Assembly: GCA_035487155.1 (NCBI GenBank)
Contig: DATHMK010000019.1
Span: 1 to 64,000, forward strand
DNA length: 64,000 nucleotides
Reading direction: 5' to 3'
DNA from: DAIDKA01 sp035487155
GTDB lineage: Bacteria; Pseudomonadota; Gammaproteobacteria; Steroidobacterales; Steroidobacteraceae
In this document: positions 28,423 to 38,950 of the stretch, in pieces
Numbering within the stretch: position 1 is the first letter of the stretch
Layout: every line of letters begins with the position of its first letter
Translations under genes and position numbers: made by a program
Notes under the pieces: generated by a model
Told to the model about the DNA's origin: nothing
Seen by the model: the letters and a program-made list of their open reading frames with translations, nothing else
Databases searched by the model: none

Positions 28423-29753
28423 CAGTGGCTGCCCGGGTCGTTGGCGCACATCACCGTGTGGTCATGCCCCGGCATGCAGGCATCGATTTCAAAGCCGGTG
28501 GCGACCTGACCTGGATCCTGCAATGCCACCTGCACATCGATGCGCTGGCCGGGACCCAGAAGACTCACCTGCGGTGCGCCGCGTCCGAGGTACTCGGCGG
28601 GCTTCAGGTCGCGCGCGGCGACGCGATTGCCGAAGCGGTCCTGCATCACGACTCGCAACAGTGGCAGGGGCTGATCGCGTGTGGCGCGATTGCTGATACT
28701 GGCTCGCACCACAAGGGTACCCGGTGCACCATCGGTATTCGCGCCCAACTGGCGGATCTCATAGCTTGCCATGTTCCAATGCGGCTCAAGCGGAGCTCCA
28801 AGATCCTGATACAGCGCAGTCAAGGGACCGTGCAGCGCGGCGCTGTCGGCCAGATCGCTGCGGTAATGGTGCAGCACCTGGGCCAGCAGACACAGGACCA
28901 GCACCACCGCGACACCCCTGAGCGCCCAGCGCGGCACGCGTGCCGGCGGCGACTCGGGCTGCTCGAGGATGGGGGGCAGTTCCATCGGTGCGGGCCGCAT
29001 CGCCGGTGCGTCATTGGCGCGCAGCGCGGTGGCGATTTCGGCCGCTGCCACGGCGTTGACGGCCGGTGCCTCATCGGCCACCGGCGCAGGCTCCAGCGCC
29101 GCGTCCGTGAAGATGATTTCAACTTCCACAGGCTCCGCAACCGGCTTGGTGGCGCGAGCCTGCGCCAGGGGCGGTGCGGGCGCGGCCTCGGCGGGGGTCT
29201 CAGGTTCGGCACTGGCGGCAGGCGGTGCCGCGGGTTCCGGGGTCGCCGGCCGCGCCAGATGCGGATCCGCCAGCGCATCGCGCATCTTGTGCACATCGGT
29301 CACGCCCGTTGCCACCGGGGGCACCGGCGTGGACAGGGCTTGGGGGGCGATGACCCGCTCGGCGCCCACCTCCGCTGCGGCGGGTTCCTCGCTCACCAGG
29401 ATGATGGATTCGAAAGTACCGGTGCCCTCATTGGGCGCCGCTTCGATGAACACCTCGTTGATATTGGTCGATGCGGGGTTGAATTCCAGCGAGGTATCGG
29501 TTGCGGCGGGATCGTCCTGGGATTCGGCCGCGGGCGGCGCTGGCTCCGGCGGCTCCGGCGGCTTTTGCGTCGCGCGCGTTTGGGTGTCCGTCCCCGAGCT
29601 GTGCTCGCTGGCGCGGGCCGGGTCATCCGCCAGCGCCGCCAGCGCATTGAATACGTTGTGGCAGCGTCCGCAACGGACATAGCCCTGCGCCGCGCGCAGG
29701 TCGGTTGCGGTGACAGTGAGCCGCAGGTTGCATTTGGAGCAGACGGTGAACAT
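28422..29753 (-). CDS. Zinc-ribbon, single-TM protein with DUF3426 domain
   Basis: A 443-residue protein beginning with an MJ0042-type zinc ribbon (MFTVCSKCNLRLTV and VRCGRCHNVFNAL; two CxxC pairs). A long Pro/Ala/Glu-rich linker follows to about residue 285, then one transmembrane helix (GVAVVLVLCLLAQVL) and a C-terminal DUF3426 domain (LVVRASISNRATRDQPLPLL, GNRVAARDLKPAEYL). Topology would put the zinc ribbon in the cytoplasm and DUF3426 in the periplasm. The function of the family is not known, but its place between prmA and dusB is conserved. The start at 29753 avoids the longer frame that overlaps nothing recognisable. Confidence 0.85.
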   Translation of the reverse strand: MFTVCSKCNLRLTVTATDLRAAQGYVRCGRCHNVFNALAALADDPARASEHSSGTDTQTRATQKPPEPPEPAPPAAESQDDPAATDTSLEFNPASTNINEVFIEAAPNEGTGTFESIILVSEEPAAAEVGAERVIAPQALSTPVPPVATGVTDVHKMRDALADPHLARPATPEPAAPPAASAEPETPAEAAPAPPLAQARATKPVAEPVEVEIIFTDAALEPAPVADEAPAVNAVAAAEIATALRANDAPAMRPAPMELPPILEQPESPPARVPRWALRGVAVVLVLCLLAQVLHHYRSDLADSAALHGPLTALYQDLGAPLEPHWNMASYEIRQLGANTDGAPGTLVVRASISNRATRDQPLPLLRVVMQDRFGNRVAARDLKPAEYLGRGAPQVSLLGPGQRIDVQVALQDPGQVATGFEIDACMPGHDHTVMCANDPGSH

Positions 29754-29767
29754 ACCGGCGTTCGATC

Positions 29768-30646
29768 CTACGTGCGGCGCACGGCCTGCAGCGCGACCCA
29801 ACCCTCGCGCACTGCAATAGGGCTGGTATCAAACCATGCGTCGTAGGCCGCTGTCACCTCCGCCTCCTGGTGCTGCATGAGGCCGGAAAGAATGACATGG
29901 CCGCCCGGGCGCACCCGCGCCGCGAAAGTCGCGGCCAGCTCGCACAAGGGACCGGAAAGAATGTTCGCCAGCAGCAGGTCCACCTCTGCGGGCAGGCTCG
30001 CGGCGTGCTCGCAGATCTGCGTTGCCTTGGCAACACCATTGGCCTGGGCGTTCTCGGCCGTGGCGAGCAGGGCCTGCGCATCGATGTCATGACACCAGGC
30101 CCGCGCGGCCCCAAGCTTCAGGGCCGCGATGGCAAGGATGCCCGAGCCGCAGCCAAAATCGATGATCCGGGCGCCAGTGGGCGCGTGGCCATCCAGCCAG
30201 GTCAGGCACATGGCGGTGGTGGCGTGGGTGCCCGTGCCAAATGCGAGGCCCGGATCAAGCAGCACCACGACCGCGTCCGGGTCGTCCACCACCTCGTGGC
30301 GTGGACACACCCACAGCCGCTGCCCGAAACGCATCGCATGGAAGTCCCGGAGCCACTCGCGCTCCCAGAGCCGATCCGCCAGCACGCGCGGCTGGATCGC
30401 ATCCGGGTCCGCGCCCAGCCGCAGCGCCATTGCGGCGACCACAATTTTGGAGTCGGTGGCCGCCGGGAACAGCGCCTGCAGGCGCGTCGCCGGCCACAGC
30501 CGCACTTCCCCGGGTGCGGGTTCGAGCACGGCATCATCGCCACTGTCCGTGAGCGTCACCGCCAGCGCACCAAGATCAAAGGCGGCCTCTTCTGCCGCCG
30601 GCGCGGACAGGCCGTGCAGGTCCAGGGTCAGTTCCAGGAACGGCAT
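29768..30646 (-). CDS. prmA: Ribosomal protein L11 methyltransferase
   Basis: A 292-residue SAM-dependent methyltransferase (E. coli PrmA has 293). The N-terminal domain (MPFLELTLDLHG) docks L11, and the catalytic domain has LAFGTGTHATTAMCL, IIDFGCGSGILAIAALKLGA (SAM loop), AQANGV and LLLANILSGPL (the NPPY-like NxL motif of this family). It trimethylates lysines and the N-terminus of L11. ATG 30646 gives the family start; the longer frame overlaps accC. Confidence 0.95.
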   Translation of the reverse strand: MPFLELTLDLHGLSAPAAEEAAFDLGALAVTLTDSGDDAVLEPAPGEVRLWPATRLQALFPAATDSKIVVAAMALRLGADPDAIQPRVLADRLWEREWLRDFHAMRFGQRLWVCPRHEVVDDPDAVVVLLDPGLAFGTGTHATTAMCLTWLDGHAPTGARIIDFGCGSGILAIAALKLGAARAWCHDIDAQALLATAENAQANGVAKATQICEHAASLPAEVDLLLANILSGPLCELAATFAARVRPGGHVILSGLMQHQEAEVTAAYDAWFDTSPIAVREGWVALQAVRRT

Positions 30647-30653
30647 GGCGCGC

Positions 30654-31997
30654 TCAACGCACTCCCAGGCGCCTCTCCAGATAATGGATATCCTGGCCAC
30701 CGGCGCCGAAGGCCTGGTGACTGAAGATCTCCTGATGCAGGGCGATGTTGGTCTTGATGCCTTCAATCACCATTTCGCCCAGCGCGTTTTTCATGCGGGC
30801 GATGGCCGCCTCGCGCGTCTCCGCATGGGTGATGACCTTGCCGATCAGGGAGTCGTAGTTGGGCGGCACGTTGTAGCCGGAGTAGACGTGGCTGTCGATA
30901 CGCACGCCGGGGCCACCGGGCGGATGCCACAGCCGTATCGGCCCGGGTGAGGGCATGAAGGTCTTGGCATCCTCGGCATTGATGCGGCACTCGATGGCGT
31001 GACCGCGGATCTGCACGTCGCCTTGGGTGTAGGGCAGTTTCTCCCCGGCGGCGATCAGCAGTTGCGCCTTGACCAGATCGATTCCGGTAATGAGTTCGGT
31101 GACCGGGTGCTCCACCTGGATGCGGGTGTTCATTTCGATGAAATAGAACTCCCCATCCTGGTACAGGAACTCCAGAGTGCCGGCGCTGCGATAGCCGACC
31201 GCGCGCACCGCATCGATGCAGCGCTCGCCCATGATCTTGCGCTGGCGGGCGGTGATGCCAGGAGCAGGGGCTTCCTCGATGACTTTCTGATGGCGGCGCT
31301 GCATCGAACAGTCACGCTCGCCCAGGTGAATCACATTCCCCTGACCGTCGGCCAGCACCTGGAACTCGATATGCCGCGGCCGCTCCAGGAACTTCTCCAT
31401 GTAGACCTGGTCGTTGTTGAACGCCGCGAGCGCCTCCGCCTTGGTGATATTGATGGCGTTGAGCAGCGAGGCCTCGGTGTGCACCACGCGCATACCGCGG
31501 CCGCCACCGCCCCCTGAGGCCTTGATGATCACGGGGTAGCCGATGTCGCGGGCAACGCGCAGGTTCTCATCCGCCTCAGGGCCCAAGGGGCCATCCGAGC
31601 CGGGCACGCAGGGCACGCCGTAGCCCTTCATGATGCGGATTGCCGAGACCTTGTCGCCCATCATGCGGATGGTCTCGGCCTTGGGCCCGACGAAAATGAA
31701 GCCGCTGTTCTCGACGCGTTCGGCGAAGTCCGCATTCTCGGACAGGAAGCCGTAGCCTGGATGGATGGCGCCGGCGTCGGTGACCTCCGCCGCGCTGATG
31801 ATCGCCGGCATGTTCAGATAGCTCAGCTGCGAGGCGGGCGGTCCGATGCATACGCTTTCGTCGGCGAGCAGTACGTGCTTGAGGCTGTAGTCCGCCGTGG
31901 AGTGCACGGCAACGGTCTTGATGCCCAGTTCCTTGCAGGCGCGCAGTATGCGCAGCGCGATTTCGCCGCGATTGGCGATAACGAGTTTTTCGAGCAT
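30654..31997 (-). CDS. accC: Acetyl-CoA carboxylase, biotin carboxylase subunit
   Basis: The 447-residue ATP-grasp enzyme (E. coli 449) carboxylates biotin on AccB using bicarbonate and ATP, the first half-reaction of fatty acid synthesis. Signatures: MLEKLVIANRGEIALRI, VIIKASGGGGGRGMRVV (glycine-rich ATP loop), EEAPAPG, and EMNTRIQVEHPVTE with the catalytic Arg and Glu. The gap to accB upstream is 4 bases, consistent with the standard accBC pair. Confidence 0.98.
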   Translation of the reverse strand: MLEKLVIANRGEIALRILRACKELGIKTVAVHSTADYSLKHVLLADESVCIGPPASQLSYLNMPAIISAAEVTDAGAIHPGYGFLSENADFAERVENSGFIFVGPKAETIRMMGDKVSAIRIMKGYGVPCVPGSDGPLGPEADENLRVARDIGYPVIIKASGGGGGRGMRVVHTEASLLNAINITKAEALAAFNNDQVYMEKFLERPRHIEFQVLADGQGNVIHLGERDCSMQRRHQKVIEEAPAPGITARQRKIMGERCIDAVRAVGYRSAGTLEFLYQDGEFYFIEMNTRIQVEHPVTELITGIDLVKAQLLIAAGEKLPYTQGDVQIRGHAIECRINAEDAKTFMPSPGPIRLWHPPGGPGVRIDSHVYSGYNVPPNYDSLIGKVITHAETREAAIARMKNALGEMVIEGIKTNIALHQEIFSHQAFGAGGQDIHYLERRLGVR

Positions 31998-32001
31998 GGG
32001 G

Positions 32002-32460
32002 TTATTCGATGACGAACAGGGGCTGACCGAACTCGACCGGATCCCCGTTCTGGGCCATCACGGAAGTGACCTTGCCGGCCTTGTCGGCTTCGATCTGGTT
32101 CATCATCTTCATCGCCTCGATGATGCACAGCACCTGACCGACCTTGACCTCATCTCCGATGTCGACGAAGGCCTTGGCGCCGGGCGTCGCCGCGGCATAG
32201 AAGGTGCCCACCATGGGTGCCGTCACGACGTGTTCGTTGGCGCGCGGCTTGGTGGGGATGGCTTCCACCGCTGCGGCGGCAACCGGCGCGGCAATCGCAG
32301 CCGGCGGGGCCATCATCACCGGTGCGGGCGCGTGGGTCGCATAGGCACCGGTGGGCATGCGGCTGATGCGGACGGCCTCCTCGCCTTCCTTGATCTCGAT
32401 TTCCGCGATTCCGGATTCCTCCAGAAGCTCGATCAGCTTTTTGACCTTGCGAATGTCCAT
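32002..32460 (-). CDS. accB: Acetyl-CoA carboxylase biotin carboxyl carrier protein
   Basis: A 152-residue protein with an N-terminal helical AccB segment (MDIRKVKKLIELLEESGI), a flexible Ala/Pro-rich linker and a C-terminal biotinyl domain with the EAMKMMN biotinylation site (Lys of MKM) and the thumb region VVTAPMVGTFYAAATPGAKAF. It carries biotin between AccC and the carboxyltransferase. ATG 32460 is the clear start. Confidence 0.97.
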   Translation of the reverse strand: MDIRKVKKLIELLEESGIAEIEIKEGEEAVRISRMPTGAYATHAPAPVMMAPPAAIAAPVAAAAVEAIPTKPRANEHVVTAPMVGTFYAAATPGAKAFVDIGDEVKVGQVLCIIEAMKMMNQIEADKAGKVTSVMAQNGDPVEFGQPLFVIE

Positions 32461-32506
32461 GCGGAAAGTTCCCCTGAGAATCCTGTGTTTTGAAGTTGCC
32501 GGCGTG

Positions 32507-32965
32507 TTACGGCCGGCCGGCCGGCTGGTGCGCCAGCAGTCTGGCGACGGCGCGCACCGCGAGCTCGTAGCCGAAGGCACCCAGGCCCACGATGGATCCG
32601 ACCGCAATGTCCGAGAAATAGGACTGACGACGGAACGCTTCGCGGGCATGGACATTGCTCAGGTGCACTTCCAGGAACGGCAATCGCACCGCAGCAATGG
32701 CATCACGCAGTGCAACACTGGTGTGAGTGAAGGCGCCGGGATTGAGGATCAGGAAGTCGATGGACTCCCGACCCGCCTGATGAATCCGTCCGATCAGCTC
32801 ATGTTCGGCGTTGCTCTGGAAGGCCGCAAGCTCATGGCCGCATTCCCTGGCCACCGCGGCCGCCCTGGATTCGATGTCGCCGAGGGTCTCGGCGCCATAG
32901 ATTTCCGGCTCCCGGGTACCCAGGAGGTTGAGGTTCGGGCCATTGACCAGGAGTATTCGCGCCAT
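32507..32965 (-). CDS. aroQ: Type II 3-dehydroquinate dehydratase
   Basis: The 152-residue protein is a typical dodecameric type II dehydroquinase of the shikimate pathway. Motifs: LLVNGPNLNLLGTREPEIYG (lid with catalytic Tyr and Arg), FQSNAEHELI, ILNPGAFTHTSVALRDA and EVHLSNVHAREAFR. It sits immediately upstream of accB on the same strand, an arrangement also found in Pseudomonas. Confidence 0.97.
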   Translation of the reverse strand: MARILLVNGPNLNLLGTREPEIYGAETLGDIESRAAAVARECGHELAAFQSNAEHELIGRIHQAGRESIDFLILNPGAFTHTSVALRDAIAAVRLPFLEVHLSNVHAREAFRRQSYFSDIAVGSIVGLGAFGYELAVRAVARLLAHQPAGRP

Positions 32966-33060
32966 AGGGCCGTCGGACCTTCGTCCACTGAAGCAAAGCG
33001 CGGCGAATTTACCCTAAGTTGCAGGCGTTTGGGTACCTTTAGCGGTAATTTTGCGTCAGA

Positions 33061-33828
33061 TCACGACTTTCTGCCGCCGGCTCCCGCCGCGCCTGCGGCC
33101 TGCTGCGCGCGGACAATGGCGAGGTTTCTCAGCTCGATGGAAACCCCCGCGCGGGCATCGCCCAGGCCCAGTTTACCGGCATCGACCGCGCCGACTTTCG
33201 CGAGGATCATCCGCGCCTCATCGGCATGCAGTTCCCCGACCTTGACGGCCACGATGTCGCCCGCGGAGTCGGCGAATATCGTGAACGGAAACGCGGTGGG
33301 CATGCCGAAGGCGTTGACGGCCGCCAGGCCGTCCTTCTCCCCCATCAGCAGCGGGTAGGTGATGCCCTGGGTCCTGGCATAGGGCAGCACGTCCTTCTGG
33401 AAGTCCTCGGCGATGCCCACGATCTGCACGCTGTCGCCGCGTTCCAGATGCAAGGCTACCAGCAGCGGGATCTCGCGCCGGCAGGGCTCACACCAGGTCG
33501 CCCAGAAGTTCAGCACCAGGGGGTGGCCGCGGTATTCGGCGAGGTGGTGCAGCCTGCCGGAGCTGTCCGGCAGCGCGACGTCCCCCGGCACCCTCAGCGG
33601 GGTGCGGGTACTGGTGGTCTGGGTTGGCGCTGCCGGAATCTCCGGCGCCGAGGTGGGCGCCGACAGCGGCGCGGAGGTCGCTGCGGCGGGCGCCGGCAGC
33701 GGCGCGCTGGTGGGCCGGGGTGGCAACTGATGGTTGCCATTGAACACCATGTGATAGATGAGAAAGCCCGCCGGCCCGGCGCCTGCAACCAGGGCGAAGG
33801 CCAGGACTGCACGTCCTACCGGTGTCAC
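33061..33828 (-). CDS. Membrane-anchored TlpA/ResA-like thiol-disulfide oxidoreductase
   Basis: A 255-residue protein with an N-terminal signal anchor (AVLAFALVAGAGPAGFLIYHMVF), a Pro/Ala-rich linker and a thioredoxin-like domain with the redox site WCEPC in LNFWATWCEPCRREIP, cis-Pro in GMPTAFPFTIF and the family insert IVGIAEDF. It faces the periplasm and probably takes electrons from DsbD, the adjacent upstream gene with which it overlaps by 4 bases (ATGA). The substrate (cytochrome c maturation or other thiols) cannot be determined. Confidence 0.88.
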   Translation of the reverse strand: MTPVGRAVLAFALVAGAGPAGFLIYHMVFNGNHQLPPRPTSAPLPAPAAATSAPLSAPTSAPEIPAAPTQTTSTRTPLRVPGDVALPDSSGRLHHLAEYRGHPLVLNFWATWCEPCRREIPLLVALHLERGDSVQIVGIAEDFQKDVLPYARTQGITYPLLMGEKDGLAAVNAFGMPTAFPFTIFADSAGDIVAVKVGELHADEARMILAKVGAVDAGKLGLGDARAGVSIELRNLAIVRAQQAAGAAGAGGRKS

Positions 33829-36257
33829 GAGCGACCCGCCGCGGCGGATCTGACCGTGGCGGCCGTGGCATCGCTGACCGCCCGGCGGCTGAGCGCGGCA
33901 AATTCCGGGGCCTTCATGAAGCCGACCACCCGATACGGGGCGCGCTCATGACCATCGGCCCCGTAAAAGGCAATGGTCGGGGGTCCGATGATGTCGAAGC
34001 GCTTCATCAGTGCCTGGTCTTGAGTGTCGTTGGCGGTGACATTGGCGCGCAGCAGCACCACATTCTTGAGTGTCGCCTGAACAGCCGGATCGGTGAAGGT
34101 GTATTTCTCCATTTCCTTGCAGGATACGCACCAGTCGGCATAGAAATCGACCATCACCGGATGACCCCCGGCTTGCGCCTGCGCCACCTCGCGATCCAGA
34201 TCGCCGGTTGACTTGATGGTGTGGAAGGCCAATTCAGCATGCTCGCCTGCCAATGCCGGGATCGGCATCAGCGGGTCGGTGGCGCCCAGCCGCGAACCCA
34301 CGATCAGGAGCAGCGCATAGGCGCCGGCCGCAACCGCCACGGTACGCACCAGCAGGGGCATCTGGCGGATACCGCGCGCGCCACGCCACAGCACCCAGGC
34401 GCACACGGCGGCGGGAATCGCCCACAACAGCAGCACCATGCCGGAGGGGACCACGCGAGCCAGCATCCAGTCGGCGACGCAGAGCATCATCACGCCAAAC
34501 AGCTGCTTGATGGTGTCCATCCACGGGCCCGCTTTGGGCAGCAGCTTGCCCTGTGAGGCGCCAACCACCAGCAGCGGTGTCCCCATCCCCAGGCTCAAGG
34601 CGAACAGCGCGGTAGCGCCGCGCAGCATATTGCCGCTCTGCCCGATCACCACATAGGTGGCGACCAGCGGCGCCGCGACACAGGTGGTGACGATGAGCGC
34701 CGACAGCGCCCCCATGACGGCCACGCCGCCGAAAGTACCGGCGGCCTGGCGGCTGCTGACTTCCGTCAACCGGGTCTGGATGGCCGTGGGCATCTGCAGC
34801 GTGTACACCCCGAACATCGACAGTGACAGCAGCACGAACAGCGCGGCAAACAGCACGATGACCCAGGTCTGCTGGAACAGTGCCTGAACATGGGCGCCTG
34901 CGGCCGCCACGGCGATTCCGGCGATCGTATAGGTACAGGCCATGCCCAGTACGTAGCTGAGCGACAGTCCGAAGGCGCGCGAAGTGGTGACATTGGTGCC
35001 ATGACCGGCAATGATCCCCGAGAGAATCGGGACCATCGGCAGCACGCACGGGGTGAATGCCAGCACCAGTCCGGAGACGAAGAAAGTGGCAATCATCAGC
35101 AGCAGATTGCCGTTGCGGATCAGCCCGGCAAGCCGGTCCTGCTGGGACATGAAACCGCTCGCAGCGCCGGGCGCAGGCCCCACGCCCGCCGCCGCATCCG
35201 GCGCGGCGGCGGCGCTCCCGCCGGCAGCGCCAGCGGGTGGCAGGCTGACCGTGAGCGTCTTGGTGACCGGCGGGTAACAAAGACCCGCATGGGCGCAGCC
35301 CTGATAGGTCACATCAAGGGCCAGATCCTGCGCACCCGCGGCACTGGCCCGGGCCACCGGCAGCGTGGCGCTCAGGGAATGCTCGTAGATCTGCTGGGTG
35401 CCGAAATATTCATCCGTCTGGCTCTTGCCCTCAGGCAGCGCCAGGGTTCCCAGCTGTACCGGGCTCGCGCTCTTCACCTTGATGCGGCTGCGGTACAGAT
35501 AGCAGCCCTCGGCGATATGCCAGTCGATGCGAACACTGTCCGCGCCGGCCGCCGTGGCCGCCACCTGGAAGGCCTGATCGGCGGTCAGAAAAGTGTTGGG
35601 CGCGTTGTTGCAGCTGCCGTGGGTGGCCGGCACGGCGCCAAGTGCGGCGGTGGCGAGCGTGCCCGGCAGGGCTGCAGCGCCACCGGCCGTGGCCGCAGGC
35701 GGCAGCGTGACGACCAGAGTCTTGGTGATGGGTGGGTAGCAAAAACCCGAGTGCGAGCATCCCTGGTAGCTGACATCCAGTGTCAGCTGCCGCTCACCGG
35801 CGGCATTCGCCCGGACCACCGGCACGGTGGCACTGACGGCGTTCTCATAGATCTGCTGGGTGCCGAAGAATTCATCGGTGTGGGTCTTGCCTTCGGGCAA
35901 GGCAAGGGTCCCCAGCTGCTCGCCGGCGGCCGTGACCTTGAAGCGGTTGCGGTACAGGTAGCAATTGTCGGCTATGCGCCAGTCGATGCGGACGCTGTCC
36001 GGGCCGTTGGCCACCGCCGCGACCTGGAAGGCCTGATCTGCCTTCAGGGCGCTTTCGTTGTTGCAGCCCTTGGTCGTGTTCAGAACGGCATTGATGGCGG
36101 CCGGGGTCAGCGTCCCCTGGCTGCCGGGCGAGCCGGTCACGGCTTGGGCGGCCGAGGTCTGCGCCTGGCTTTGCACCGGGCCCAGGGAAATCGCGGACAG
36201 CAGCACCACAGCGGCGAGGGTCACGGTCCGGCGGAAGCTGAAGGCTGAGGCGGTCAT
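33825..36257 (-). CDS. dsbD: Thiol:disulfide interchange protein DsbD with duplicated alpha domain
   Basis: At 810 residues this is much longer than E. coli DsbD (565). After a signal peptide come two copies of the N-terminal periplasmic DsbD-alpha domain (about 65-187 and 216-341), each with its redox pair (Cys167/Cys173, Cys321/Cys327 in YQGC..CYPP). Then eight membrane helices follow with FTPCVLPMVPILSG (Cys404) and TTCVAAPLV, and a C-terminal thioredoxin domain with WCVSC (Cys710/Cys713). It passes electrons from cytoplasmic thioredoxin to the periplasm. The copies show strong identity, suggesting a recent internal duplication. It overlaps cutA by 4 bases. Confidence 0.95.
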   Translation of the reverse strand: MTASAFSFRRTVTLAAVVLLSAISLGPVQSQAQTSAAQAVTGSPGSQGTLTPAAINAVLNTTKGCNNESALKADQAFQVAAVANGPDSVRIDWRIADNCYLYRNRFKVTAAGEQLGTLALPEGKTHTDEFFGTQQIYENAVSATVPVVRANAAGERQLTLDVSYQGCSHSGFCYPPITKTLVVTLPPAATAGGAAALPGTLATAALGAVPATHGSCNNAPNTFLTADQAFQVAATAAGADSVRIDWHIAEGCYLYRSRIKVKSASPVQLGTLALPEGKSQTDEYFGTQQIYEHSLSATLPVARASAAGAQDLALDVTYQGCAHAGLCYPPVTKTLTVSLPPAGAAGGSAAAAPDAAAGVGPAPGAASGFMSQQDRLAGLIRNGNLLLMIATFFVSGLVLAFTPCVLPMVPILSGIIAGHGTNVTTSRAFGLSLSYVLGMACTYTIAGIAVAAAGAHVQALFQQTWVIVLFAALFVLLSLSMFGVYTLQMPTAIQTRLTEVSSRQAAGTFGGVAVMGALSALIVTTCVAAPLVATYVVIGQSGNMLRGATALFALSLGMGTPLLVVGASQGKLLPKAGPWMDTIKQLFGVMMLCVADWMLARVVPSGMVLLLWAIPAAVCAWVLWRGARGIRQMPLLVRTVAVAAGAYALLLIVGSRLGATDPLMPIPALAGEHAELAFHTIKSTGDLDREVAQAQAGGHPVMVDFYADWCVSCKEMEKYTFTDPAVQATLKNVVLLRANVTANDTQDQALMKRFDIIGPPTIAFYGADGHERAPYRVVGFMKAPEFAALSRRAVSDATAATVRSAAAGRS

Positions 36258-36613
36258 GTTGGAGGCACGCTCAATGGGTTGGTGGCGGTGGCAAGCCAGT
36301 CCAGGTACTGCGGCGACCCGGCCACCACCGGGATGGCGATAATCTCTGGAGTTTCATATGGATGAAGTGCCTTAAGCCGCATTTCCAGAGCCTCGTAGCG
36401 AGCCGGAGTGGTCTTGATCAGCAGCAGCTGCTCGGAGTGCTCGCAAATCTGCCCTTCCCAGCGATAGATAGACATAATGGGGGACAGCCGGTTCACACAG
36501 GCCGCCAGCCCCTGTGCAACCACTTCCCGAGCAATATCAAGGGCCACCGACTCGTCGGGGCAGGTGCAGAGCACCAGGAGAGCAGGGTGCTGCGCGACGG
36601 CTGGCGGGCTCAT
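36254..36613 (-). CDS. cutA: CutA divalent-cation tolerance protein
   Basis: The 119-residue protein has the CutA trimer fold signature: LVLCTCPDESVALDIAREVV at the N-terminus, GLAACVNRLSPIMSIYRWEGQI and LLLIKTTPARYEALEMRL, ending HPYETPEIIAIPV. The family binds copper and other divalent metals; a precise role is not settled. Its 3' end overlaps dsbD (ATGA), and it heads the minus-strand block, with the groESL promoter on the other side. Confidence 0.94.
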   Translation of the reverse strand: MSPPAVAQHPALLVLCTCPDESVALDIAREVVAQGLAACVNRLSPIMSIYRWEGQICEHSEQLLLIKTTPARYEALEMRLKALHPYETPEIIAIPVVAGSPQYLDWLATATNPLSVPPT

Positions 36614-36663
36614 AAGAATACCCTCACGAGCCCTCCTGGGGCCAAAAAAACTCTCTTGTCCGG

Positions 36664-36692
36664 CTTGTATTCTGCCTGTTCATACCTATCAT
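36664..36692 (+). promoter_or_regulatory. Candidate groESL promoter
   Basis: CTTGTAT at 36664-36670 and CCTATCAT at 36685-36692 are 14 bases apart and partly fit the sigma-32 consensus. The same bases give TTGTAT and TATCAT 16 bases apart, which could serve the housekeeping sigma factor. Either start would fall inside the adjacent CIRCE element. Confidence 0.45.
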
Positions 36693-36718
36693 TAGCAGCC
36701 GTCAGGGTAGAGTGCTAA
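36692..36718 (+). promoter_or_regulatory. CIRCE element (HrcA operator) upstream of groESL
   Basis: TTAGCAGCC (36692-36700), nine bases, then GAGTGCTAA (36710-36718). The right arm is perfect; the left arm differs from TTAGCACTC at two positions. This is the expected operator for the heat-shock repressor HrcA, located 60 bases before the groES start. Confidence 0.85.
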
Positions 36719-36777
36719 CACCTGCCCTGCCGAATTCAAACCCATTAAGTTAAATAGCTTCCTAAGGAGCGATATCC

Positions 36778-37071
36778 ATGAAGATCCGTCCTCTTCATGA
36801 CCGCGTCATCGTGAAACGTCTCGAAGAAGAACGTACTTCTCCGGGCGGCATCGTGATCCCTGATTCTGCGGCTGAGAAGCCGGTGCAGGGAAAAGTACTG
36901 GCGGTCGGCACAGGCAAGATTCTCGAAGACGGTACCGTCCGTCCGTTGGACGTAAAGGTCGGTGACAAGATCCTGTTCGGCAAATACAGCGGAACAGAGG
37001 TCAAGATCGACGGCCAGGAGGTCATCGTAATGAGAGAGGATGACCTTCTCGCCGTTCTCGAAGCCAAGTAA
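36778..37071 (+). CDS. groES: Co-chaperonin GroES
   Basis: The 97-residue protein is a standard GroES: MKIRPLHDRVIVKRLEEE, mobile loop ERTSPGGIVIPDSAAEKP and VLAVGTGK. It forms the heptameric lid of the GroEL folding chamber. AAGGAG lies 8 bases before the ATG. Expression is likely repressed by HrcA at the upstream CIRCE and induced by heat. Confidence 0.99.
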   Translation: MKIRPLHDRVIVKRLEEERTSPGGIVIPDSAAEKPVQGKVLAVGTGKILEDGTVRPLDVKVGDKILFGKYSGTEVKIDGQEVIVMREDDLLAVLEAK

Positions 37072-37116
37072 GGCCCCAGCCTGCTCAGGCTCACATCCCA
37101 ACTAGGATAAAAGATC

Positions 37117-38757
<1,641 letters not shown>

Positions 38758-38821
38758 GACTCTTAATGAGTTCAGCGATACGAAATCCGTAATATACGCA
38801 TTGTATGTTGATCGAATGGAC

Positions 38822-38846
38822 GGGTCGTGGCCCAAGCTTACGACCC
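38822..38846 (+). repeat. Inverted repeat downstream of groEL
   Basis: GGGTCGT (38822-38828) pairs with ACGACCC (38840-38846) across an 11-base loop, followed by no T-run. It lies about 50 bases before the groESL terminator and may be a 3' processing or stabilising hairpin. Confidence 0.35.
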
Positions 38847-38894
38847 ATCCGTAAAAGACGCGGAACAAGACCCCCCATTTCCGCGCAATATTCA

Positions 38895-38921
38895 AACCCC
38901 GCTTCGGCGGGGTTTTTTTTT
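38895..38921 (+). terminator. Rho-independent terminator of groESL
   Basis: AACCCCGC pairs with GCGGGGTT around a TTCG tetraloop, followed by a run of about nine T. UUCG-type loops make very stable hairpins, so this should insulate glnE from groESL transcription. Confidence 0.95.
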
Positions 38922-38950
38922 GATGTGCGGCAGCTTATTGTGCGCGCCGC

